Part shown: piece after piece, positions 48,487 through 56,472 of the stretch | Position numbering within the stretch: position 1 is the first letter of the stretch | Layout of the letters: each line of letters opens with the position of its first letter | Assembly (NCBI RefSeq): GCF_900116405.1 | Contig: NZ_FPAQ01000010.1 | Span: 1-64,000 of the forward strand | From: Halomonas saccharevitans | GTDB taxonomy: Bacteria > Pseudomonadota > Gammaproteobacteria > Pseudomonadales > Halomonadaceae | Reading direction: 5' to 3' | DNA length: 64,000 bases | Notes under the pieces: model-generated | What the model saw: the letters and a program-made list of their open reading frames with translations, nothing else | Database searches by the model: none | What the model was told of the DNA's origin: nothing | Program-made: the position numbers and the translations under genes

Positions 48487-50343
48487 ATGACTCCTTCTCG
48501 CTGGATTCCCCTGTTCGGCTGGCTGCATGGCTATCGGCGTGATGCGCTCGCCAGCGACCTGCTGGCGGCGCTGATCGTGACGCTGATGCTGGTGCCCCAG
48601 GCGCTGGCCTACGCCCTGCTGGCCGGGCTGCCCCCGGAGGTGGGGCTCTACGCCAGCATGCTGCCGCTGGTGCTCTACGCCCTCTTCGGCACCAGCGCCA
48701 CCCTGGCGGTGGGGCCGGTGGCCGTGGCCTCATTGATGACCGCCTCGGCGCTCTCCGGCATCGCGCCGCCGGGCAGCGCCGAGTACGTTGGGGCGGCCCT
48801 GGTGCTGGCCGCGCTCTCCGGGCTGGTGCTGGTGGGCATGGGCCTCTTGCGCCTGGGGTTTCTGGCCAACTTCCTGAGCCACCCGGTGATCTCGGGCTTC
48901 GTCACCGCCTCGGGCATCCTGATCGCCGCCAGTCAGCTGCGCCACGTGCTCGGCGTGGAGGCGTCCGGCCACAACCTGGTCGAGATGGGCGCGGCGTTGA
49001 TCGCGGGGATCAAAGAGACCAACGCCATCACCCTGGCGATCGGCCTGGGCGTCTGGGCGTACCTGCTGATCTGCCGGCGCCACCTCAAGAGCGGACTGGT
49101 GCGCCTGGGAGTGTCGGCCACGGCCGCGGAGCTCCTCGCCAAGGCGGCGCCGGTCTCGGCGGTGATCGTCACTACCCTGCTGGCCTGGGGGCTGGGGCTC
49201 GGCGAACGGGGCGTGGCCCTGGTTGGCGAGGTGCCGAGCGGCCTGCCGACGCTGGCGCTGCCGAGCCTTCAGCCCGAACTCTGGTCGACGCTACTTCCTG
49301 CGGCGGTGCTGATCAGCCTGGTGGGCTTCGTGGAGTCGGTCTCGGTGGCCCAGACGCTGGCCGCCAAGCGCCGCCAGCGCATCGATCCCAACCGGGAGCT
49401 GATCGCGCTGGGGCTGGCTAATCTCGGCGCGGGCACAAGCGGCGGCTCGCCGGTCTCCGGCGGCTTCTCGCGCTCGGTGGTCAACTTCGAGGCCGGCGCC
49501 GCCACGCCGCTCGCCGGCGCCTTCACCGCGGTGGGCATCGCCGTGGCGACCCTGACTCTCACCACGCCGCTGTCGTTCCTGCCCAAGGCGACCCTGGCCG
49601 CCACCATCATCGTCGCGGTGGGCACCCTGATCGATCTGCCCGCGATCAAGCGCACCTGGGACTACTCCCGGGCTGACGGCGCGGCCATGCTCGCCACCCT
49701 GGTGCTGACCCTGGTCCACGGGGTGGAGAGCGGCATCCTGGTGGGGGTGGGGCTGTCGCTGGGCCTGCATCTCTATCGCACCAGCCGCCCCCACAGCGCC
49801 GTGGTGGGTCGGGTGCCGGGCAGCGAGCACTTTCGCAACGTGCAGCGTCACGCGGTCGAGACCGACGAGCGGCTGGCGATCCTGCGGGTCGACGAGAGCC
49901 TCTACTTCGCTAACGCGCGCTACCTCGAGGATACGGTCATGGAACTGGCGGCCCGCCAGCCGGGGCTGGCGCATATCGTGCTGGCCTGCCAGGCGGTCAA
50001 CGTGATCGACGCCTCGGCGCTGGAGAGCTTGGAGGCGATCAATGCCCGCTTGAAGGACGCCGACGTCGCCCTGCACCTTGCCGAGGTCAAGGGACCGGTA
50101 ATGGACCGCCTGGAGCACACTGTCTTCTGCCGGGCACTGACCGGCCGTGTCTTCCTCAGTACCTTCGACGCCTGGCGCGCGCTGCATGAGCAGGCCACGG
50201 CCGAGACGTCTCAGGCAGCCTGCGGCGGGGCAGGGCTCCACGACGCTGCCTCGCCACGCCCATCCGACCCGGGGCTTGGCCCCATCATGGAAAATGCCCC
50301 CGTTGACGGGCGTTTTCACGCACATCGAGGAGACTCACCATGA
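48487..50343 (+). CDS. SulP-family anion transporter with STAS domain
   Basis: This 618-residue protein has 10-12 membrane spans. LVPQALAYALLAGLPPEVGLYAS is the SulP signature. GGSPVSGGFSRSVVNFEAGAATPLAG is the conserved transmembrane 8 region. A C-terminal STAS domain follows (about 440-560, LRVDESLYFANARYLEDTVM). Substrate is probably sulfate, sulfite or a related anion, inferred from the surrounding sulfur genes. The last 50 residues are not conserved, run through a hairpin, and end on a stop that overlaps the next start (ATGA). Confidence 0.9.
   Translation: MTPSRWIPLFGWLHGYRRDALASDLLAALIVTLMLVPQALAYALLAGLPPEVGLYASMLPLVLYALFGTSATLAVGPVAVASLMTASALSGIAPPGSAEYVGAALVLAALSGLVLVGMGLLRLGFLANFLSHPVISGFVTASGILIAASQLRHVLGVEASGHNLVEMGAALIAGIKETNAITLAIGLGVWAYLLICRRHLKSGLVRLGVSATAAELLAKAAPVSAVIVTTLLAWGLGLGERGVALVGEVPSGLPTLALPSLQPELWSTLLPAAVLISLVGFVESVSVAQTLAAKRRQRIDPNRELIALGLANLGAGTSGGSPVSGGFSRSVVNFEAGAATPLAGAFTAVGIAVATLTLTTPLSFLPKATLAATIIVAVGTLIDLPAIKRTWDYSRADGAAMLATLVLTLVHGVESGILVGVGLSLGLHLYRTSRPHSAVVGRVPGSEHFRNVQRHAVETDERLAILRVDESLYFANARYLEDTVMELAARQPGLAHIVLACQAVNVIDASALESLEAINARLKDADVALHLAEVKGPVMDRLEHTVFCRALTGRVFLSTFDAWRALHEQATAETSQAACGGAGLHDAASPRPSDPGLGPIMENAPVDGRFHAHRGDSP
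50291..50316. other. Hairpin inside the 3' end of the SulP gene
   Basis: AAAATGCCC (50291-50299) pairs with GGGCGTTTT (50308-50316) with one G-T pair. The Ts are part of the stem, giving a terminator-like element on either strand. It lies in the last 20 codons of the SulP gene, just before the DUF2892 gene, and may attenuate readthrough. Confidence 0.5.
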
Positions 50344-50531
50344 CCCAGAATGTCGGCGGTATCGACAAGCTCGCCCGTATCATCATCGGCGCCGTGCTGA
50401 TCGGCCTGGCCATCACCGGACAGGTCGGCGCCTGGGGCTTTATCGGCCTGCTGCCGCTGGTCACCGGCCTGCTCAATACCTGCCCCGCCTATCGCCTGCT
50501 GGGCATCAGCACCTGCAAGCGGCAGAAGTGA
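50340..50531 (+). CDS. DUF2892 membrane peptide (second copy)
   Basis: This 63-residue protein, with NVGGIDKLARIIIGAVLIGLAITG followed by LLPLVTGLLNTCPAYRLLGISTCK, is about 70% identical by eye to the one encoded at 44798-44986. It has two membrane spans and two conserved cysteines near the C-terminus. GAGGAG precedes the ATG. It overlaps the SulP stop by 4 bp and is followed by the YeeE/YedE pair. A membrane helper for sulfur transport is plausible but unproven. Confidence 0.87.
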   Translation: MTQNVGGIDKLARIIIGAVLIGLAITGQVGAWGFIGLLPLVTGLLNTCPAYRLLGISTCKRQK

Positions 50532-50565
50532 ACGATCAACCGACGCGTACTGGAGGAGCTGACAC

Positions 50566-51039
50566 GTGGATGGGATGGCAAGCCTGCAGGGGCTGATCGG
50601 GGGGATCCTGATCGGCCTGTCGGCCACCTGGCTGATGGCGACCCTGGGCCGCATCGCCGGCATCAGCGGTATCCTCGGCACCCTGATCACCCAGCGCCCG
50701 CGGGGCGACAGCGCCTGGCGGCTGGCCTTCCTGCTGGGGCTGATCAGCGGCCCGGTCGTGCTGATGATGCTGGGCGGCGGCCTGGGCAATGTCGCCGGGG
50801 GCGGGGTCGACGTGACCGGCGAGGTGATCGGCGCGCCCGCCGGCGGCGTGCCGCTGATGCTCGCCGCGGGGCTTCTGGTGGGGCTCGGCACCGGCCTCGG
50901 CAGCGGCTGCACCAGCGGTCACGGCGTCTGTGGCCTGGCGCGGCTATCGCCTCGCTCCCTGGCGGCCACCGTCATCTTCCTGGTGGCGGCGATCGTCACC
51001 GTCTTCGTGGTGCGCCACGTGATCGGAGGTGGAGCATGA
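50566..51039 (+). CDS. YeeE/YedE-family transporter half 1 (PmpA-like)
   Basis: This 157-residue protein has four to five membrane spans and the signature GLGTGLGSGCTSGHGVCGLARLSPRSL, which carries the conserved cysteines of the YeeE/YedE fold. Full-length YeeE (TsuA) imports thiosulfate. Two half-size proteins such as this pair act together (PmpA/PmpB in Blh-linked loci). The GTG at 50566 has GGAGGAG about 9 bp upstream; the later ATG at 50575 is too far. Its stop overlaps the next start by 4 bp. Confidence 0.88.
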   Translation: MDGMASLQGLIGGILIGLSATWLMATLGRIAGISGILGTLITQRPRGDSAWRLAFLLGLISGPVVLMMLGGGLGNVAGGGVDVTGEVIGAPAGGVPLMLAAGLLVGLGTGLGSGCTSGHGVCGLARLSPRSLAATVIFLVAAIVTVFVVRHVIGGGA

Positions 51040-51464
51040 AGACCGAGACCCAGAAAACGCTCATGGGCTACGTCGCCGGGCTGCTCTTCGGCCTCGGCCT
51101 CGCCGTCTCCGGCATGACCGACCCGGCCCGGGTCCTCGGCTTCCTGGATCTCGCCGGCGCCTGGGACCCGACCCTGATGTTCGTGCTGGGCGGCGCCGTG
51201 ATCACCAACTTCATCGGCTACCGTCTGGTGCTGCGCCGCCCCCACCCGCTGCTGGGCGAGCGCTTCCAGCTGCCCACGCGCACCGATCTGGACGGCCGAC
51301 TGATCGGCGGCGCCGCCCTGTTCGGCATCGGCTGGGGGCTCTCAGGCTACTGCCCGGGGCCGGCCTTCGCCTCCTTCGCCGGGCTCTCCGCGCCGCTTGC
51401 CGCCATGCTGCTGGCGATGGTGCTCGGCTGGTTCCTGGCGCGGGCGATCCCCGCCCGGAGCTGA
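51036..51464 (+). CDS. YeeE/YedE-family transporter half 2 (PmpB-like, DUF6691)
   Basis: This 142-residue protein has four membrane spans: GYVAGLLFGLGLAVSGMTDPARVLGFLDLAGAWDPTLMFV, then GAALFGIGWGLSGYCPGPAFASFAG, with the conserved GYCPGPA cysteine motif. It complements half 1 to complete the YeeE-type fold. The 4-bp overlap guarantees coexpression. Thiosulfate uptake, or movement of another sulfane species, is inferred from family and from the downstream tsdBA genes. Confidence 0.88.
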   Translation: MKTETQKTLMGYVAGLLFGLGLAVSGMTDPARVLGFLDLAGAWDPTLMFVLGGAVITNFIGYRLVLRRPHPLLGERFQLPTRTDLDGRLIGGAALFGIGWGLSGYCPGPAFASFAGLSAPLAAMLLAMVLGWFLARAIPARS

Positions 51465-51605
51465 TCGCCTCGCCCTCTCTCCCGAGCCTCTCTCACCCCG
51501 GGGGAGGCGCGATATCGACCAATGGACGGCATGCCCGGCCGGCGTGGCTTAACGCCCGCTTAATGGTCCGGTGACAAGATGTCGCAGTTCACGAGGATTC
51601 CTGTC

Positions 51606-52307
51606 ATGCACGTACTGCTCATCGAGGATGACGCCCTGGTAGCGTCGGGCATCCAGGCCGGGCTCGGCGTCTACGACTTCGTCGTCGACACCGTGGGCTC
51701 CATCGGTGAGGCCCGCTCGGTCATGGAGACGGTCTCAAGCGACGTGGTGATCCTTGATCGCGGCCTGCCCGATGGCGACGGCATGACGCTGCTCGAGGAG
51801 TGGCGGGCGGCCGGCATCGATGTCCCGGTGCTGATCCTCACCGCGCGCGACGCGGTGAGCGATCGCATCGAGGGGCTGCACGTCGGCGCCGACGACTATC
51901 TGGTCAAGCCCTTCGACCTCGACGAGCTGGTGGCGCGCCTGCAGGCGCTGCTGCGCCGCGCCGCCGGACGCTCCCGGGCGCTGGTCGAACACGGCGCGCT
52001 GTGTCTCGATCCCGTCTCCCGGGAGGTGACGGTGGCCGGATGGCCGGTGGCGCTATCGCGCCGCGAGCTGGTGCTGCTGGAGGCCTTCCTCCAGGCGCCA
52101 CGCAGCGTGCTCAGCGCCGAGCAGCTCAAGGACAGCCTCTACGGCATGAACGAGGAGGTGGAGAGCAACGCGCTCAACGTCCACATCCACCATCTGCGCC
52201 GCAAGCTCGGCAGCCGGGTGATCGAGACGGTGCGCGGGCTGGGGTACCGACTCGGCGAGCCCGCGGCGGTCGAGGCGCCGCGGCGCCCCGGGACGGATCG
52301 CCCATGA
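51606..52307 (+). CDS. OmpR-family response regulator
   Basis: This 233-residue response regulator has a receiver domain with acidic pocket LLIEDD and phospho-acceptor Asp51 (VVILDRGLPDGDGM). LTARDAVSDRIEGLHVGADDYLVKPF follows. A winged-helix DNA-binding domain ends LNVHIHHLRRKLGSRVIETVRGLGYRLG. The resemblance is to the QseB/PmrA group. The ATG at 51606 has GAGGATTCC upstream. The start of the next gene overlaps its stop by 4 bp. It sits between the transporter pair and tsdBA and may control either. Confidence 0.93.
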   Translation: MHVLLIEDDALVASGIQAGLGVYDFVVDTVGSIGEARSVMETVSSDVVILDRGLPDGDGMTLLEEWRAAGIDVPVLILTARDAVSDRIEGLHVGADDYLVKPFDLDELVARLQALLRRAAGRSRALVEHGALCLDPVSREVTVAGWPVALSRRELVLLEAFLQAPRSVLSAEQLKDSLYGMNEEVESNALNVHIHHLRRKLGSRVIETVRGLGYRLGEPAAVEAPRRPGTDRP

Positions 52308-53689
52308 GCCTGCGCACGCGCCTGGTGTTGACCTTGGGGGCCACGCTGCTGCTGCTGTGGGGGCTCGCCGCCGCCTGGCTGATGCGCGATCTCTACCAGC
52401 AGGTGGAGGCGACCCTGGACCAGCGTCTGGCCCAGTCGGCGCGAATGGTCTCGGGGCTGATGGCGCAGCTGCCGGTCGAGGTCTGGGAACAGGCCGATCG
52501 GCGGGCGCTCTCGATTCCCCCCATCGAGGGGCTGGCCTGCCAGGTGCATTCGCCCCGGGGCGAGATCCTGGCGCGCACCCATACCGACATGCAGGAGATC
52601 CTGAAGGCCAGCGCGCCTGGGCACGCCTATCGCGAGGAGGGGGGCGTGACCTGGCGGGTGTTCACCTATGAGCGCAACGGGCTGACCATCACCACCGCCG
52701 ATCGCATGGACGAGCGCGACCTGCTGATGGCCAACGTGCTGCAGGTGGCGGTGGTGCCCTTCGTGGTGGCGCTGGCGGGTAGCCTGCTGGCGCTGTGGAT
52801 CGGCGTTGTGAGAGGGCTCAAGCCGCTGGAGCGGCTGCGCGACGCCCTGGCGCGACGCCATCCGGATGCCCTGGCGCCGGTGGCGACCCACGGCGTGCCG
52901 GACGAGATTCGGCCGCTGGTGGACGCGCTCAATGCCCTGCTGGCGCGCATCCAGCAGGCCATCGTCCGCGAACAGCGCTTCACTAACGACGCGGCGCATG
53001 AGCTGCGCACGCCGCTCACGGCCATCAAGACCCACCTCCAGGTGGCGCAGCGCGTTGAGGGCGAGGCGGCGCGCCGGGCGCTGGATCATGCCGAGGAGGG
53101 CGTGGCGCGGCTCTCCCGCACCCTGGACCAGCTGTTGATGCTGGCGCGGGTCGAGGGGCGGGTGCATTTCGAGGACGGCGAGGTCAGCCGCGCCGCCGAC
53201 GTGGTGGAGCTGGCCCTGCGGGACGCCCGGACAAGCGAGCAGGCGCGTTTGACGCAGCCCGGCTCCCTGCCCGAGGGCGAGCTCGCGGTGCCGCGGGAAC
53301 TGGCCATCACGGCGCTGCGCAACCTGGTGGACAATGCGCTGCGCCACGGGCCCGAGGGTAGCCCGGTGGCGGTCACGAGCCGGCTCGACGAGACGGGCGG
53401 GGCGCTGACCTTCGGCGTCAGGGATCACGGCCCCGGGGTCGAGGAGGGCCAGCTCGAGCAGCTGCCCCGACGCTTCTGGCGGGCGAGTCCCCAGCAGGGC
53501 AGCGGCCTGGGGCTTGCCATCGTGGCCGCCATCGCCGAGCGCTTCGGCGGCCGGCTGGCCTTCGCTAGCCCCGAGGGGGGCGGGCTCGAGGCCCGGCTGA
53601 CCCTGCCGCTGACGACGGGACCGGTGCCGCCGGCCCGATCAGAGTCCCTGCAGGGGATCAACGACAATGACGAGGGGAACCCGAGATGA
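52304..53689 (+). CDS. Sensor histidine kinase
   Basis: This 461-residue kinase has membrane spans at about 7-27 and 145-168 flanking a 115-residue periplasmic sensor domain (2CSK_N-like, with EGLACQVHSPRGEILART). A HAMP-like segment follows, then the H-box EQRFTNDAAHELRTPLTAIK with His232. The kinase domain has NLVDNALRHGPEGSPV (N box), RDHGPGVEEGQ and GSGLGLAIVAAIAERFGG (G boxes). It is coupled to the regulator gene upstream and to tsdB downstream (4-bp overlap), so it probably senses a sulfur compound or redox state in the periplasm; that is inference. Confidence 0.92.
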   Translation: MSLRTRLVLTLGATLLLLWGLAAAWLMRDLYQQVEATLDQRLAQSARMVSGLMAQLPVEVWEQADRRALSIPPIEGLACQVHSPRGEILARTHTDMQEILKASAPGHAYREEGGVTWRVFTYERNGLTITTADRMDERDLLMANVLQVAVVPFVVALAGSLLALWIGVVRGLKPLERLRDALARRHPDALAPVATHGVPDEIRPLVDALNALLARIQQAIVREQRFTNDAAHELRTPLTAIKTHLQVAQRVEGEAARRALDHAEEGVARLSRTLDQLLMLARVEGRVHFEDGEVSRAADVVELALRDARTSEQARLTQPGSLPEGELAVPRELAITALRNLVDNALRHGPEGSPVAVTSRLDETGGALTFGVRDHGPGVEEGQLEQLPRRFWRASPQQGSGLGLAIVAAIAERFGGRLAFASPEGGGLEARLTLPLTTGPVPPARSESLQGINDNDEGNPR

Positions 53690-54381
53690 CGACCAAAAGA
53701 ATCACGAGCGGCCTCGGCCTGCTGCTGGGCCTTGGCCTGGCGGCAGGGCAGGCCCAGGCCCTGGAGGGCGACGCCGAGCGCGGCCAGCAGGCGGCCGGGG
53801 TCTGTGTGGCCTGCCACCAGGCCGACGGCATGGGCATGGACAATCCGAACGGCGAGTCATGGCCGCGCCTGGCGGGGCTGCCGGCGGCCTACATCGAGAA
53901 GCAGCTGCACGACATCAAGGCGGGGCGCCGCGAGAGCGCCACCATGATGCCGTTCGCCAACATGCTCGATGATCAGCAGATCGCCGACGTCTCGGCCTAC
54001 TACGCCGAGATGACGGCCTGGCCGACGCTGCCCACGGCGTATCAACCCGCCGATCCCGAGGACGCCGCCGAGTGGCTGGCCCATCGCGGCGACTGGGCCG
54101 AGGACGCCATGATCCCGGCCTGCAACCAGTGCCACGGCCCCAGCGGCCAGGGCGTGGGCGATGTCTTCCCGCCCCTGGCCGGCCAGCATGCCGGTTACCT
54201 CGCGGCCCAGCTCGAGGCCTGGCGCGACGGCTCGCGGCACAACGACCCCAACCAGTTGATGGTGGGCATCGCCGAGCGCCTCGACGAGGCGCAGATCGCG
54301 ATGATCGCCGACTACTACGCCACGCTGCCGGCAACGCTCGCCGAGCGAGACGCCCCGTCATCCGAGGAGGACGCCCCATGA
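53686..54381 (+). CDS. tsdB: Dihaem cytochrome c, TsdB-like electron acceptor
   Basis: This 231-residue periplasmic cytochrome has a signal peptide (LGLLLGLGLAAGQAQA) and two class I haem sites, VCVACHQ (Cys40-His44) and ACNQCHG (Cys146-His150). MMPFAN and NQLMVGIAE supply likely Met ligands. The layout is that of cytochrome c4/TsdB. Encoded directly upstream of and overlapping the thiosulfate dehydrogenase gene, it should take electrons from TsdA and pass them to an oxidase. Confidence 0.87.
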   Translation: MTTKRITSGLGLLLGLGLAAGQAQALEGDAERGQQAAGVCVACHQADGMGMDNPNGESWPRLAGLPAAYIEKQLHDIKAGRRESATMMPFANMLDDQQIADVSAYYAEMTAWPTLPTAYQPADPEDAAEWLAHRGDWAEDAMIPACNQCHGPSGQGVGDVFPPLAGQHAGYLAAQLEAWRDGSRHNDPNQLMVGIAERLDEAQIAMIADYYATLPATLAERDAPSSEEDAP

Positions 54382-55334
54382 GCCTGCGCATATCCCGAGC
54401 GGCGACCCTGGTCGCGACCCTGGCCCTCTCGCCGGCCGCCCTGGCCCAGGATGAGGGCGTCGAGCGCGACTATCAGATTCCGCTACCCGAGGCCCCCGAG
54501 GGCGAGGTGACCTTTACGCCGCCCCACGAGCGCGACCTGCCCGATAACCAGTACGGCGACATGGTGCGCCAGGGGCGCGATCTCTTCCTCAACACCCAGT
54601 CGCTGCGCGGCGAGTACGTCTTCAACGAGCAGAACTGCGCCAACTGCCACCTCGACGCCGGCCGCTTGGCCAACTCCGCGCCGATGTGGGCCTCCTTCGG
54701 CGTCTACCCGGCCTATCGTGGCAAGAACGACAAGGTGAACACCCTGGCCGAGCGGATCCAGGGCTGCTTTACCTACTCCATGAACGGCACGCCGCCGCCG
54801 ACCGGTAGCGAGCCGCTGGTGGCCATGCAGACCTACCTGCACTGGATGTCGACCGGCGCGCCGATCAATGAGTCGCTGCCCGGCCGCGGCTATCCCAAGC
54901 TCGAGGAGGCCGAGCAGGCGCCCGACCGCGCGCGGGGCGCCGAGGTCTATGCCGCGCAGTGCGCGGTCTGCCACGGCGACGAGGGCCAGGGCCAGAAGGT
55001 CGGTGAGCGGCAGGTCTTCCCGCCGCTGTGGGGCGACGGCGCCTATAACTGGGGCGCCGGCATGCACCGGGTGAATACCGCGGCCAACTTCATTAAGGCC
55101 AACATGCCGCTGGGCAAGCCCTACTCGCTCAGCGACCAGCAGGCCTGGGACGTGGCGGCATTCATCAACAGCCACGAGCGCCCCCAGGATCCGCGTCGCC
55201 GCACCCTGGAGACCCTGGAGGAGACCGACGCGACCTTCCATAACCACCACGGCTACTACGGGGACGAGATCGACGGCCATCGCCTGGGCGACCACGCCGA
55301 CTTCGGCGAGAACCCGCGGCCCCTCGACGGCTGA
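54378..55334 (+). CDS. tsdA: Thiosulfate dehydrogenase TsdA
   Basis: This 318-residue periplasmic dihaem enzyme joins two thiosulfates to tetrathionate. A signal peptide (LVATLALSPAALAQ) is followed by haem 1 at NCANCHLDAGR (Cys87-His91). The unusual Cys axial ligand is in KNDKVNTLAERIQGCF (Cys130). Haem 2 is at CAVCHG (Cys195-His199), with Met243 in KANMPLG. These are the diagnostic TsdA features. The C-terminal NHHGYYGDEIDGHRLGDHADFG tail is an additional polar extension. It overlaps tsdB by 4 bp and ends in a strong terminator. Confidence 0.92.
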   Translation: MSLRISRAATLVATLALSPAALAQDEGVERDYQIPLPEAPEGEVTFTPPHERDLPDNQYGDMVRQGRDLFLNTQSLRGEYVFNEQNCANCHLDAGRLANSAPMWASFGVYPAYRGKNDKVNTLAERIQGCFTYSMNGTPPPTGSEPLVAMQTYLHWMSTGAPINESLPGRGYPKLEEAEQAPDRARGAEVYAAQCAVCHGDEGQGQKVGERQVFPPLWGDGAYNWGAGMHRVNTAANFIKANMPLGKPYSLSDQQAWDVAAFINSHERPQDPRRRTLETLEETDATFHNHHGYYGDEIDGHRLGDHADFGENPRPLDG

Positions 55335-55357
55335 ACCCAGCCACCGCGCGAACGTAG

Positions 55358-55395
55358 CGGGCCCCGCTGCCATGGTAGCGGGGCCCGTTGTGTCT
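55358..55395 (+). terminator. Terminator after tsdA
   Basis: CGGGCCCCGCT (55358-55368), an 8-nt loop and AGCGGGGCCCG (55377-55387) form an 11-bp perfect stem followed by TTGTGTCT. Confidence 0.82.
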
Positions 55396-55455
55396 GAGGG
55401 AGCAGGGGCCCGTTGTGTCTAAGAGAGCAGGGGCCCGTTGCGTCCAGTGCAGTAG
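55381..55455 (+). repeat. 25-bp tandem repeat, three units
   Basis: GGGCCCGTTGTGTCTGAGGG plus AGCAG (55381-55405) is repeated at 55406-55430 with two changes and, more degraded, at 55431-55455. The unit copies the 3' arm and tail of the tsdA terminator, so the array looks like slippage duplication of terminator sequence. Confidence 0.85.
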
Positions 55456-55471
55456 GGGCTAGAGACGCCGA

Positions 55472-56230
55472 TCAGGGGCGCGGCGAGCCCATCATCTCGA
55501 TCAGACGGTCTTCCTGGGGGGCGCCCTGCACCTGCTCCAGGCGGCCGTCGTCGCGGCGATAGTAGGTGGTCGGGGTGGCCATCAGCCCCAGGCCCTCGAA
55601 GCGCTGGTTGTTGGCCCGCACCTGCTCCTCGATCTCGCGCGGCTGCGCGGCGGCCTCGATGCCGCTGTCGCTCTGCTGATGCGCCTGTAGCGCCCGGGCG
55701 GGGTCGTCGGCGCCCAGCAGGGCGGCGGCCTTGGCGGGGCTGTCGCTTTTCAGGATGCCGACCATGATATGGCGCAGCTGCACCCGGCCGGCCTCCACCC
55801 AGGGACGGCTCTGGGCGTGGAAGCGCTCGCAGTAGGGGCAGTTGGGGTCGGTGAAGGTGTAGAGGATGCGCTCGGCGTCCGGGTCGCCATCGGCGATCCA
55901 ATGGCTCTGCTCGAGCGCCTGCCACACCTCGGCCTCCTGGGCGCTGCGCACGTGCTTGTCCAGCGGAGCGGCGGAGAGATCCTCGCCCTGGGCGTCGATC
56001 AGGGTGCCGACCACCGCGTGCTCGCCGTCCGGGGTGAGGTAGACGGCCATCTCGCGGCCGCGGTGGCTGGCGGCGAAGCCGTCGAGGCCCCCCGGCGCCT
56101 CGAAGCGGGCATGGACCTCCAGGCCCTCGTCCACCAGGGCCTGGATCGGGGCCGGCCAGGAGGTGTCGGCGGAAAGCGTCGTGGCGGCGGTCAGGGAAAG
56201 CAGGCCGATCGTCAGGGAGAGGGTTCGCAT
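55472..56230 (-). CDS. dsbG: Thiol:disulfide interchange protein DsbG
   Basis: This 252-residue periplasmic protein has a signal peptide (LTIGLLSLTAATTLSADT), an N-terminal dimerisation domain and a thioredoxin domain with TDPNCPYCERFHAQSRPW (CPYC active site). DsbG reduces sulfenic acids and isomerises disulfides. The cis-Pro region reads LGLMATPTTYYRRDDG. The ATG at 56230 follows AAGGAC; in-frame sequence upstream is not family-like. It is convergent with tsdA and fits protection of periplasmic cysteines during sulfur oxidation. Confidence 0.88.
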   Translation of the reverse strand: MRTLSLTIGLLSLTAATTLSADTSWPAPIQALVDEGLEVHARFEAPGGLDGFAASHRGREMAVYLTPDGEHAVVGTLIDAQGEDLSAAPLDKHVRSAQEAEVWQALEQSHWIADGDPDAERILYTFTDPNCPYCERFHAQSRPWVEAGRVQLRHIMVGILKSDSPAKAAALLGADDPARALQAHQQSDSGIEAAAQPREIEEQVRANNQRFEGLGLMATPTTYYRRDDGRLEQVQGAPQEDRLIEMMGSPRP

Positions 56231-56472
56231 CGCGATGTCCTTGTGAAGCGCTGTCTTCGAATGATGTCGTGAGGGCATGTCGTTGGGGCTGACGAGGGGA
56301 CTCGCGCCGGGCCCCCGAAGTTCCCATCCTGACACGCCGGCATTAGCCGTGAATTAATCGTGTGGTCGTCAGGCGGGGCGAGATGCCGCATCCCGCTCGC
56401 CGGCGGCGCCATGGCAGGATAGGGTCGTTGCCTGACCCGACTGCCGTTTTCTGACTGCTGGAGTCCATCGCC

